A stretch of 6,863 bases of DNA, taken from positions 1-6,863 of the forward strand of contig JANJWY010000252.1 of NCBI GenBank assembly GCA_024709285.1, given 5' to 3'. The position numbers were made by a program, and so were the translations under genes. Source of the stretch: Erysipelotrichaceae bacterium. GTDB taxonomy: Bacteria; Bacillota_I; Bacilli_A; Erysipelotrichales; Erysipelotrichaceae. Positions 1 through 5,834 of the stretch are shown here, piece after piece; position 1 is the first letter of the stretch; each line of letters begins with the position of its first letter. The notes below the pieces were generated by a model. That model worked only from the letters and a program-made list of their open reading frames with translations, was not told the origin of the DNA and did no database searches.

Positions 1-456
1 ACCCGTAAAATGACCGATGAACAATGGGATTTGGTTATTGATGTCAATCTCAAAGGCGTATTTAATCTGACCCGTCACATTGGACCGCATATGCAAGCCA
101 ATGGCGGTGGATCCATCATTAATATTTCGTCTGTCGTTGGCGTCTTTGGAAACATCGGTCAAGCCAACTATGCCGCAACCAAATCGGGGTTGATCGGCCT
201 GACAAAAACCTGGGCAAAAGAATTCGCACTGAAAGGCGGCAATGTCCGCGTCAATGCCATTGCTCCGGGCTACACGATGACCGATATTCTTAAAACCGTT
301 CCTCAAGAACTGCTTGATGGTTTCGCAAAGCAAACCATGCTTGGCCGTTTGGGACAACCTCACGAAATCGCAAATGCAACCTTATTCTTAGCCAGTGATG
401 AATCATCTTACATTACCGGTCAGGTATTGAGCGTTGACGGAGGTATGCGTCTATGA
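1..456 (+). CDS. fabG: FabG-like SDR 3-oxoacyl reductase, 5' truncated
   Basis: C-terminal 151 residues of a classical short-chain dehydrogenase/reductase, most like 3-oxoacyl-ACP reductase (FabG), which uses NAD(P)H to interconvert 3-oxoacyl and 3-hydroxyacyl thioesters in the cytoplasm. The reading frame is open from base 1. The ATG at base 10 lies inside the conserved region (MTDEQWD) and is not the start. Numbering from the window edge, the catalytic residues visible are Asn16 (DVNLKG), Ser44 (NISSVVG), Tyr57 and Lys61 (NYAATK), followed by the VNAIAPG segment and the C-terminal YITGQ...VDGG motif. Compared with the roughly 245-residue FabG, about 94 N-terminal residues are missing, including the TGxxxGIG cofactor loop. 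The stop overlaps the next gene (ATGA). Because it sits with a hydrolase, a FabH-like protein and an importer, it may be a pathway-specific 3-hydroxyacyl dehydrogenase or acetoacetyl-CoA reductase rather than the housekeeping FabG. The SDR call is certain; the substrate is not. Confidence 0.93.
   Translation, partial: TRKMTDEQWDLVIDVNLKGVFNLTRHIGPHMQANGGGSIINISSVVGVFGNIGQANYAATKSGLIGLTKTWAKEFALKGGNVRVNAIAPGYTMTDILKTVPQELLDGFAKQTMLGRLGQPHEIANATLFLASDESSYITGQVLSVDGGMRL
439..443 (+). promoter_or_regulatory. Ribosome binding site for the alpha/beta hydrolase gene
   Basis: GGAGG lies nine bases before the ATG at 453, inside the final codons of the SDR gene. With the ATGA stop/start overlap it supports 453 as the start and suggests translational coupling. 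Confidence 0.75.
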
Positions 457-1346
457 AACATTATCCCATCCATTATCATACCTGTGCCAATGGTGAAACG
501 ATTGCTTATCGTACCGCCGGAGACAAAGGTCCGATCGTCGTCTTGGTTCATGGTAACATGAGCTCCTCCGTCCATTGGCAAACCACCATGGAACAGCTTG
601 AAAATGATTATCAACTCATTGTTCCGGATATGCGCGGCTTTGGGGATAGCAGTTATCACAGCGAACTGAATTCACTGCTTGACTTTGGCTCAGATTTGCT
701 TGATTTACTGAATGCATGTAAAGTCGAAACATGTTCACTGGTCGGTTGGTCGACCGGTGGCGGTGTCGTGTTGGAAATGGCTGCCGAACTGAAGGAAAAA
801 GTGAAAAAAGTGATTTTGTTGGATTCGGTCGGATTGACGGGTTATCCAATGTTTAAAAAAGATGCCGCATATCAACCGATACTGACAGAATTACTGACAA
901 AAAAGGAAGATATTGCAATCGACCCGGTACAAGTACTGCCGATTGTCGCAGCATATGCCAATCGCGATAAAAATATGTTAAAAATGATCTGGAATGCGGT
1001 CATATACAACAACAATCAACCTAGTGAAGAGGATTATGACCATTATTTGGAAGCTATGTTGAAACAACGCAACATCATTGATGTCGATTACGGACTCGTC
1101 GTATTTAACATGACTCATGATCATAACGGTGTGGTTGCCGGAAGCGGACGCATGGATCTGATTACCGCAGATCTCGTTATCCTTCATGGTGAGAAAGACT
1201 TGGTCGTTCCGGTCATGTATGCACACGATATGAAAAAGCGTTTTGGTGACAGAGCAGAACTGGTGTTATTTGAAAACGCCGGACACTCCGTCATTACCGA
1301 TGATTTGAACTTATTTGTAACTACACTTAAAGAAAAATTAGTTTAA
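453..1346 (+). CDS. Alpha/beta fold hydrolase
   Basis: Complete 297-residue cytoplasmic alpha/beta hydrolase with no signal peptide. The strand-turn motif VLVHGN (residues 30-35) provides the oxyanion region. PDMRGFGDS (58-66) is the usual conserved loop. GWSTGG (98-103) is the nucleophile elbow with Ser100. Asp249 (HGEKD) and His278 (NAGHS) complete the triad. A helical cap of about 110 residues lies roughly between residues 125 and 235. Length and motifs fit the esterase, thioesterase, haloperoxidase-like and C-C bond hydrolase group, and do not separate these functions. The start overlaps the SDR stop as ATGA and has GGAGG at 439-443; the stop is immediately followed by the next gene's ribosome binding site. 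Between a ketoacyl reductase and a thiolase-fold enzyme, plausible roles are hydrolysing an acyl thioester or ester, or cleaving a beta-diketone-type intermediate. This is inference. The fold and intact triad are clear; the substrate is unknown. Confidence 0.93.
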   Translation: MKHYPIHYHTCANGETIAYRTAGDKGPIVVLVHGNMSSSVHWQTTMEQLENDYQLIVPDMRGFGDSSYHSELNSLLDFGSDLLDLLNACKVETCSLVGWSTGGGVVLEMAAELKEKVKKVILLDSVGLTGYPMFKKDAAYQPILTELLTKKEDIAIDPVQVLPIVAAYANRDKNMLKMIWNAVIYNNNQPSEEDYDHYLEAMLKQRNIIDVDYGLVVFNMTHDHNGVVAGSGRMDLITADLVILHGEKDLVVPVMYAHDMKKRFGDRAELVLFENAGHSVITDDLNLFVTTLKEKLV

Positions 1347-1353
1347 GGAGGAG
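1345..1353 (+). promoter_or_regulatory. Strong ribosome binding site before the FabH-like gene
   Basis: AAGGAGGAG starts within the TAA stop of the hydrolase gene and ends seven bases before the ATG at 1361. It is one of the two near-perfect Shine-Dalgarno sites in the window and fixes the start of the FabH-like gene. Confidence 0.8.
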
Positions 1354-1360
1354 ATACCCG

Positions 1361-2392
1361 ATGGGTAAAGAAGTAAATGTCGGAATTGTCGGTGTGGGTA
1401 TCTATATTCCAGAAAAAGTCATGACGGCTGCGCAAATCTCTGATGCCACTTTGGGTGTATGGAGTGAGCAAGCAATCATTGATAAGTTGGGGATCGTTTC
1501 GAAAACAGTTGCGGGGGATGATGATGGAACTCAGGAAATGGGTGCCAAAGCAGCCTTGGATTGTCTGTATAAAACCGGAGTTGATGCTGCTGAGATCGAC
1601 GTTATCCTTTGTTTCGGGGAAGAGTGGAAGGAATATCCGCTGACGACATCGGCATTGTATATTCAAGATCGTATCCATGCGGTCAATGCCTGGGGAATCG
1701 ATGTTCAGAATCGGTGTTGCACATCTGTTACAGCCATGAAAATGGCCAAGGACATGTTGATTGCTGATGATGACATTCACACCATCCTGGTATGTGGCGG
1801 TTATCGAAACGGTGACTTTGTTGATTATACGGATAGGAACATGTCTATGATGTATAACTTAGGAGCTGGGGGAGCAGCCATTTTACTGAAGAAAAATTAT
1901 AATAAAAATTTATTGCTAGGATCTCATATTATTGCTGATGGTTCATTGGCGCGCACAGCCGGAGTTGAAATCGGCGGGACCTGTCGACCGATCACCAAAG
2001 ATAACATCGATGAAGCATATAAATCGTTGCGATTGATGCAACCGGAAATCATGAAGAACCGACTCAATGAAGTGTCACAGCAAAACTGGCTGACCTGCAT
2101 TGATCGTGCTTTTGAAAAATCTCAAATAAAAAAGAGTGAATTGGATTATTTGGCAATCTTGCATATCAAACGTTCCGGACATATGGGTATGTTGAAAGAT
2201 CTCGGATTAAGCGAAGATCAGTCGATTTATCTGGAAAATTATGGTCATATCGGGCAAGTCGATCAAATATTATCCTTAGCTTTGGCTCTGGAAAAAGGAA
2301 AAGTGAAAGATGGCACTGTGGTTTGTATGCTTGCGGCCGGTATCGGTTATGTCTGGGCAGCCAATGTCATCCGATGGGGTGAAGCGGTATGA
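1361..2392 (+). CDS. Ketoacyl-ACP synthase III (FabH)-like thiolase-fold protein
   Basis: A 343-residue protein of the thiolase superfamily, closest in layout to 3-oxoacyl-ACP synthase III. These enzymes form or break carbon-carbon bonds between acyl thioesters through an acyl-cysteine. The N-terminal VGIVGVGIYIPE (residues 7-18) is the typical opening. The presumed nucleophile is Cys119 in DVQNRCC (114-120), placed like the cysteine of FabH DVAAAC; Cys120 follows directly. His268 (ILHIKR) corresponds to the FabH His of the PHQAN motif. The C-terminal half has the ENYG segment (292-295), but FabH Asn274 is replaced by His296 (YGHIGQ). The end AAGIGYVWAANVIRWG (325-340) matches the fold's final glycine-rich strand. 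FabH is usually about 320 residues, so the length is normal. It has its own strong ribosome binding site, and its stop overlaps livH as ATGA, tying it to the transporter. Alternatives to a condensing enzyme are a thiolase, an HMG-CoA-synthase-like enzyme or an acyltransferase. Superfamily is secure; reaction uncertain. Confidence 0.88.
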   Translation: MGKEVNVGIVGVGIYIPEKVMTAAQISDATLGVWSEQAIIDKLGIVSKTVAGDDDGTQEMGAKAALDCLYKTGVDAAEIDVILCFGEEWKEYPLTTSALYIQDRIHAVNAWGIDVQNRCCTSVTAMKMAKDMLIADDDIHTILVCGGYRNGDFVDYTDRNMSMMYNLGAGGAAILLKKNYNKNLLLGSHIIADGSLARTAGVEIGGTCRPITKDNIDEAYKSLRLMQPEIMKNRLNEVSQQNWLTCIDRAFEKSQIKKSELDYLAILHIKRSGHMGMLKDLGLSEDQSIYLENYGHIGQVDQILSLALALEKGKVKDGTVVCMLAAGIGYVWAANVIRWGEAV

Positions 2393-3264
2393 GCATCTTT
2401 CTGCAATTACTATTGAGAAGTCTTGAAACCGGCAGTGTCTATGCACTCGCTGCATTAGGGATCATTATCGTATATCGAACATCCAATATTACCAATTTCT
2501 CACAGGGTGTGGTCAGCATGTTCAGCACATTTGTGGTGACAGCTTTATTTATCAACACCGGGATGCCCCTGTGGCTAGCCATTTTGGGTGGGGTTGCCAG
2601 TGCAATCACCGTCGGTATGCTTATTGACTTTATCGTTATCCGACATACTAAAAAAGTTTCACCTGTCGCCAAGCAGATCATCACGTTGGGATTGATCATG
2701 GTCGTTCTTGGGATCACACCGCTATTCTTCGGAGTTGACCCTCTGACATTGCCGCGACTGATCAATGCCGGTGATTTAAAGATTTTAGGCGCAAATATTT
2801 CATACAACGGCTTATTCAATATTGTCTTTGGATTAGTGCTGATGTTTGTCTTGTTCTACGTTTTGCAAAATACGAAATGGGGACTGGCTGTCCGCACCAC
2901 CGCATCCAACGAGTATACGGCTCGGTTGATGGGCGTTCCCACCAAAACCGTTACGATGTTTGCCTGGGGCATTGCCGGGGTACTCGGCGTATTCTCTGGC
3001 GTCATGGTTGCACCGATGACATCGGTCAGTTTAAATCTGATGGATCAGGTTCAGATCAATGCGTTGATTGCTTGTGTTCTTGGTGGATTTCAGACGTTCT
3101 ATGGACCGATCTTTGCGGCTTATATGATAGGCATCAGTGCCAACTTATTATCTTATTATGTATCTTCCGTATGGGGTGGACAAATCTTGTATATCGTGAT
3201 CCTGGCTTTCTTGATCTTCAGGCCGCATGGCTTGTTTGGTAAGAAAATCATCAAGAAAGTGTAG
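2389..3264 (+). CDS. livH: Branched-chain amino acid-type ABC transporter permease LivH
   Basis: A 291-residue integral membrane permease of the HAAT (LivH) family, one half of the transmembrane channel. It is very hydrophobic, with about eight or nine membrane segments; the first spans roughly residues 8-28. Family marks include NFSQG (36-40, matching the usual NFAxGE area), the cytoplasmic coupling-helix region RTTASNEYTARLMGV (169-183) that contacts the ATPases, and the C-terminal FRPHGLFG (277-284). Length is normal for LivH (about 290-310). The start ATG overlaps the previous stop as ATGA. Only a weak GGGG-type ribosome binding site is visible (2376-2379), so translation is probably coupled to the FabH-like gene. 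livM follows after six bases. The substrate is decided mainly by the binding protein, so the family name does not prove branched-chain amino acid transport. Confidence 0.95.
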   Translation: MSIFLQLLLRSLETGSVYALAALGIIIVYRTSNITNFSQGVVSMFSTFVVTALFINTGMPLWLAILGGVASAITVGMLIDFIVIRHTKKVSPVAKQIITLGLIMVVLGITPLFFGVDPLTLPRLINAGDLKILGANISYNGLFNIVFGLVLMFVLFYVLQNTKWGLAVRTTASNEYTARLMGVPTKTVTMFAWGIAGVLGVFSGVMVAPMTSVSLNLMDQVQINALIACVLGGFQTFYGPIFAAYMIGISANLLSYYVSSVWGGQILYIVILAFLIFRPHGLFGKKIIKKV

Positions 3265-3270
3265 GCACTT

Positions 3271-4284
3271 ATGAAAAAGAACCATATTTTGAAAAACCCA
3301 TACGTACAGTTTATCTTGTTTGGACTGGTGTTGGCGACATTGCCCATCATGGCTCAAACCTTTCCGTTTATTAAATCCGGATACATCATTACTATCGGCG
3401 GAACGCTAATATATGCGATTGCTGCTTTGGGACTCAACTTATTGCTTGGATATTCAGGGTTGATTTCCTTGGGTACAGCAGGATTTATGGGCTTAGCCGC
3501 TTATATCTCCGCTTATCTGACCGTCGATTTGGGTTGGCCGTTTCTGGCATCCATGGCAGTCGCGGTCATCATCCCGACCATCATCGGCATTCTGGTCGGT
3601 TTGGTTTCGTTGAAAATTGAAGGTATGTATCTGGCTATTGCTACCTTGGCAGTCTCAGAAGTCATACGTAAAACATTTGAAGAATTTGATTTCTTTACCA
3701 ATGGGTTTAGCGGTAAAGCTGCGAAATTCCCGTCATTCTTTAATATCAGTTTAGATCGGGCAACGACATATTATCTGATTGTCATAGTCATGGTGCTGGT
3801 TATGATTCTGATGTACAACATGGTCAATGGCCAGTTGGGCAGAGCACTAAATGCCATGCGCGGCAGTGAAGCCGCTTCACAAGCCATGGGTGTCAATCTG
3901 TTGAAATACCGGTTGATTGCCTTCGCTTTTGCTACAGCATTTGCAGCTTTATCGGGTGTCCTTTATGTGCACTTTGTCCGCTACAGTTATCCTTCGATCT
4001 GGTCGCTAAAACTATCGTTGGACTTTCTGGCCATGATCGTTATCGGCGGTTTGCGATCGATCTACGGAACCGTGTTAGGCGCATTCATTATCTTCGCCGT
4101 TCCGGATTTATTCTTAAAACAGATCCCATATTTCAATCAGTTGTCATACATGTTCAACGGGATCTTAATCATCTTGGTCATTATGTTCTACCCTAACGGA
4201 ATCGTGTATTTACGCTACGACATTAAAAAATGGTGGAAGAAGATATTCGACAGAAAGGGTAAGGTGAATCATGATGCTGGATAA
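3271..4284 (+). CDS. livM: Branched-chain amino acid-type ABC transporter permease LivM
   Basis: A 337-residue integral membrane permease of the LivM family, partner of LivH in the importer channel. A short basic N-terminus (MKKNHILK) precedes the first membrane segment (roughly 12-33). Conserved family segments are GLNLLLGYSGLISLG (54-68), the stretch LKIEGMYLAIATLA shortly after the fourth membrane segment, and the ATPase-coupling loop GRALNAMRGSEAASQAMG (190-207), followed by the VIGGLRSIYG motif. A lysine-rich cytoplasmic tail ends the protein. Length is within the normal LivM range; some Proteobacterial LivM proteins are longer. Six bases separate it from livH, with only a weak ribosome binding site (TAGG at 3262-3265), so coupling is likely. 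The 3' end overlaps livG by 14 bases. Function is inferred from clear family resemblance and from the adjacent matching components. Confidence 0.95.
   Translation: MKKNHILKNPYVQFILFGLVLATLPIMAQTFPFIKSGYIITIGGTLIYAIAALGLNLLLGYSGLISLGTAGFMGLAAYISAYLTVDLGWPFLASMAVAVIIPTIIGILVGLVSLKIEGMYLAIATLAVSEVIRKTFEEFDFFTNGFSGKAAKFPSFFNISLDRATTYYLIVIVMVLVMILMYNMVNGQLGRALNAMRGSEAASQAMGVNLLKYRLIAFAFATAFAALSGVLYVHFVRYSYPSIWSLKLSLDFLAMIVIGGLRSIYGTVLGAFIIFAVPDLFLKQIPYFNQLSYMFNGILIILVIMFYPNGIVYLRYDIKKWWKKIFDRKGKVNHDAG
4261..4266 (+). promoter_or_regulatory. Ribosome binding site for livG
   Basis: AAGGTG lies inside livM, four bases before the ATG at 4271 and seven before the adjacent ATG at 4274. AAAGGG (4254-4259) lies 11 bases before 4271. 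The spacing slightly favours 4274 as the real start, but both ATGs are in frame and the difference is one methionine. Confidence 0.5.
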
Positions 4285-5095
4285 TGAAATTCTGAAGATC
4301 GATGGTTTATCAATCGCTTTCGGAGGATTGAAGGCCGTGGATAACTTATCGTTTTCAATCAAAGAAAATGAAATATTCGGATTGATCGGACCCAATGGAG
4401 CCGGGAAAACCACCGTATTTAATTGCATCACCCAATTCTATAAACCCAATGCCGGATCACTGTTGTTTCGCGATCGCAAGGGAGAAGTACAAGAACTAAC
4501 CAAGCACAAAGTCCATGATATCATCAAACTCGGATTGGTCAGAACGTTTCAGAATGTTGAGCTTATCCGTGAATTGAGTCTGATTGACAATGTCCTGGTT
4601 GGTGGGCATATCGACTTTAAATCTACCGTTTTTGAACAAGCCTTGAAATTGCCCCGGGCAGTAAAGGAAGAGAAAGCGCTTCGCATCGAAGCCGAAGATA
4701 TTCTGAGAAGACTGGGTATATACGAGCGTAAAGATATGATAGCTTTTGGCCAACCCTATGGAATTTTAAAAAAGGTCGAATTCGCCCGAACATTGATGAG
4801 CCATCCGAAACTGATCATTCTCGATGAGCCGGCGGCCGGCCTAAATGATGTTGAGACGCTGCAATTGGCTCAGATGATCCGTCAGATCCGAGATGAGTTT
4901 CAATGTTCAATATTACTTGTAGAGCATGACATGCGTCTGGTTATGGATGTTTGTGATCGTATTTGCGCAATAAACTTCGGGCAGTTCTTGGCCTTGGGCA
5001 GTGCCAAGGAAATTCAACGCAATCCGGCCGTACAACAGGCTTACCTTGGAAACAGTGAGGATGAACAACATGAAAAAGACAGCACTGTACATTAA
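4271..5095 (+). CDS. livG: ABC transporter ATP-binding protein LivG
   Basis: A 274-residue ATPase of the LivG family that powers the LivH/LivM channel from the cytoplasmic face as a dimer with LivF. Walker A is GPNGAGKTT (residues 40-48). The LivG hallmark VRTFQN contains the Q-loop region. Walker B is LIILDE (181-186), with Asp185 and catalytic Glu186, followed by PAAGLN. The switch histidine is His219 (VEHD). The ABC signature is non-consensus: PYGILKKVE (162-170), where most LivG proteins have a YGQQ-type sequence and classical ABC proteins LSGGQ. The family's typical insertion between the Q-loop and the signature is present, and length is normal. The start overlaps livM by 14 bases and the end overlaps livF by about 26 bases. 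The start could be 4274 instead. Identity as the LivG-type subunit is secure; substrate is not defined by this subunit. Confidence 0.95.
   Translation: MMLDNEILKIDGLSIAFGGLKAVDNLSFSIKENEIFGLIGPNGAGKTTVFNCITQFYKPNAGSLLFRDRKGEVQELTKHKVHDIIKLGLVRTFQNVELIRELSLIDNVLVGGHIDFKSTVFEQALKLPRAVKEEKALRIEAEDILRRLGIYERKDMIAFGQPYGILKKVEFARTLMSHPKLIILDEPAAGLNDVETLQLAQMIRQIRDEFQCSILLVEHDMRLVMDVCDRICAINFGQFLALGSAKEIQRNPAVQQAYLGNSEDEQHEKDSTVH
5055..5060 (+). promoter_or_regulatory. Ribosome binding site that decides the livF start
   Basis: GTGAGG directly abuts the in-frame ATG at 5061 but lies nine bases before the ATG at 5070. A ribosome bound here can initiate at 5070 and not at 5061, which supports the shorter livF start. 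Confidence 0.6.
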
Positions 5096-5789
5096 GGGAT
5101 TGAAAGTCCGCTATGGTGCCATCGAGGCACTGAAAGGTATCGACATGGAAGTCAAAGAAGGAGATGTCGTAGCCATACTGGGTGCCAATGGTGCCGGAAA
5201 AACGACGACACTGCGAACCATCTCCGGATTGATTGAACCTGCGGAAGGAAGCATCCTGTTCTACAACAAAGAAATCGGTAAACTGGAGCCCAACAAGATT
5301 GCTCAGATGGGAATAGCCCAGTCTCCGGAAGGAAGACAGGTATTTAGAGATTTGACCGTTGAAGAGAATTTGAAAGTCGGAGCATTTACAGTGAAGGATA
5401 AAAAGAAAGTAGCTGAGTCATTTGAGAGGGTATATCGATACTTTCCGGTATTGAAAGAACGCAAAAATCAGATCGCTTCGACACTTTCGGGAGGTGAGCA
5501 ACAAATGCTTGCCATCGCCCGGGCTCTTATGAGCCATCCGAAAATCTTACTTCTCGATGAACCGTCTTTGGGTCTGGCTCCATTGATCATCCGCGATATC
5601 ATGAATATCGTCCGGGAAATCAAAAATGAAGGTACGACGGTCATCATCGTCGAGCAGAATGCAGCACAAACGCTCAAAGTGGCGGATTATGCCTATGTAT
5701 TGGAACTTGGGACCATCAGCACCCATGGACCTGCAGAGATTTTGAAGAATGATCCCAAGCTGATCGAAGCTTATTTAGGATCACATTAA
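5070..5789 (+). CDS. livF: ABC transporter ATP-binding protein LivF
   Basis: A 239-residue ATPase of the LivF family, partner of LivG. From the ATG at 5070: Walker A GANGAGKTT (residues 38-46), the SPEGRQVF segment typical of LivF, a consensus signature LSGGEQQ (139-145), Walker B ILLLDE (159-164) with Asp163 and catalytic Glu164, then PSLGLAP. The switch-histidine position holds Gln196 (VEQN), which is usual for LivF. Length matches the family (about 235-240). In-frame ATGs lie upstream at 5001 and 5061. The first would add 23 residues that do not resemble LivF and would deepen the overlap with livG; the second has no room for its ribosome binding site. With the start at 5070 the overlap with livG is 26 bases. 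Function is secure as the second nucleotide-binding subunit of the same importer. Confidence 0.95.
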   Translation: MKKTALYIKGLKVRYGAIEALKGIDMEVKEGDVVAILGANGAGKTTTLRTISGLIEPAEGSILFYNKEIGKLEPNKIAQMGIAQSPEGRQVFRDLTVEENLKVGAFTVKDKKKVAESFERVYRYFPVLKERKNQIASTLSGGEQQMLAIARALMSHPKILLLDEPSLGLAPLIIRDIMNIVREIKNEGTTVIIVEQNAAQTLKVADYAYVLELGTISTHGPAEILKNDPKLIEAYLGSH

Positions 5790-5818
5790 CATGGTATTAA
5801 TGCATAAGGCATTAACAT
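5784..5818 (+). repeat. Direct repeat CATTAACAT x2 flanking the livF-SBP junction
   Basis: CATTAACAT occurs at 5784-5792, spanning the TAA stop of livF, and again exactly at 5810-5818, a 26-base offset. The segment between them contains TTAATGC, which is complementary to part of each copy. The repeat may be a regulatory site or a chance product of AT-rich sequence; its exactness in a 45-base spacer makes it worth recording. Confidence 0.5.
5797..5815 (+). other. Small hairpin in the spacer before the binding-protein gene
   Basis: TTAATGC (5797-5803) and GCATTAA (5809-5815) form a perfect seven-pair stem with a five-base loop. The stem is AT-rich and has no following run of T, so it does not look like an intrinsic terminator. 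It ends six bases before the strong ribosome binding site at 5821 and could affect mRNA processing, stability or initiation for the binding-protein gene. The structure is seen directly; any function is inferred. Confidence 0.45.
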
Positions 5819-5820
5819 AC

Positions 5821-5827
5821 AAGGAGG
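5821..5827 (+). promoter_or_regulatory. Strong ribosome binding site for the substrate-binding protein
   Basis: A perfect AAGGAGG lies seven bases before the ATG at 5835. It is stronger than the sites of the permease and ATPase genes, consistent with binding proteins usually being needed in excess of the membrane complex. A GTG at 5832 is also in frame, but its spacing is too short. Confidence 0.85.
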
Positions 5828-5834
5828 AAAAGTG

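Noticed and set aside
10..12. ATG at 10 as the true start of the SDR gene
   Set aside because: The frame is open to base 1 and the methionine falls inside the conserved MTDEQWD region; the protein lacks its Rossmann cofactor-binding half, so the gene begins before the window.
1343..1780. Antisense open frame of 145 codons opposite the FabH-like gene
   Set aside because: It lies wholly opposite a well-supported coding gene, has no recognisable motif or ribosome binding site, and its translation is low in complexity typical of antisense shadow frames.
5001..5069. Upstream in-frame start for livF at 5001
   Set aside because: The extra 23 residues do not match the LivF N-terminus and would lie deep inside livG; the site at 5055-5060 points to the start at 5070.
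4796..5543. Repeat of the same 15 bases at 4796-4810 and 5529-5543
   Set aside because: Both copies encode the same short stretch (MSHPK) just before Walker B in the paralogous ATPases LivG and LivF; this is explained by family conservation and shared codon choice, not by a mobile or regulatory repeat.
5797..5820. Intrinsic terminator after livF
   Set aside because: The stem is only seven AT-rich pairs and is not followed by a T run; the next gene begins 45 bases on with a strong ribosome binding site, so read-through is expected.
5700..5834. Internal promoter for the binding-protein gene
   Set aside because: I looked for -35/-10 type pairs with about 17-base spacing and found only poor partial matches such as TTGAAG without a good -10.
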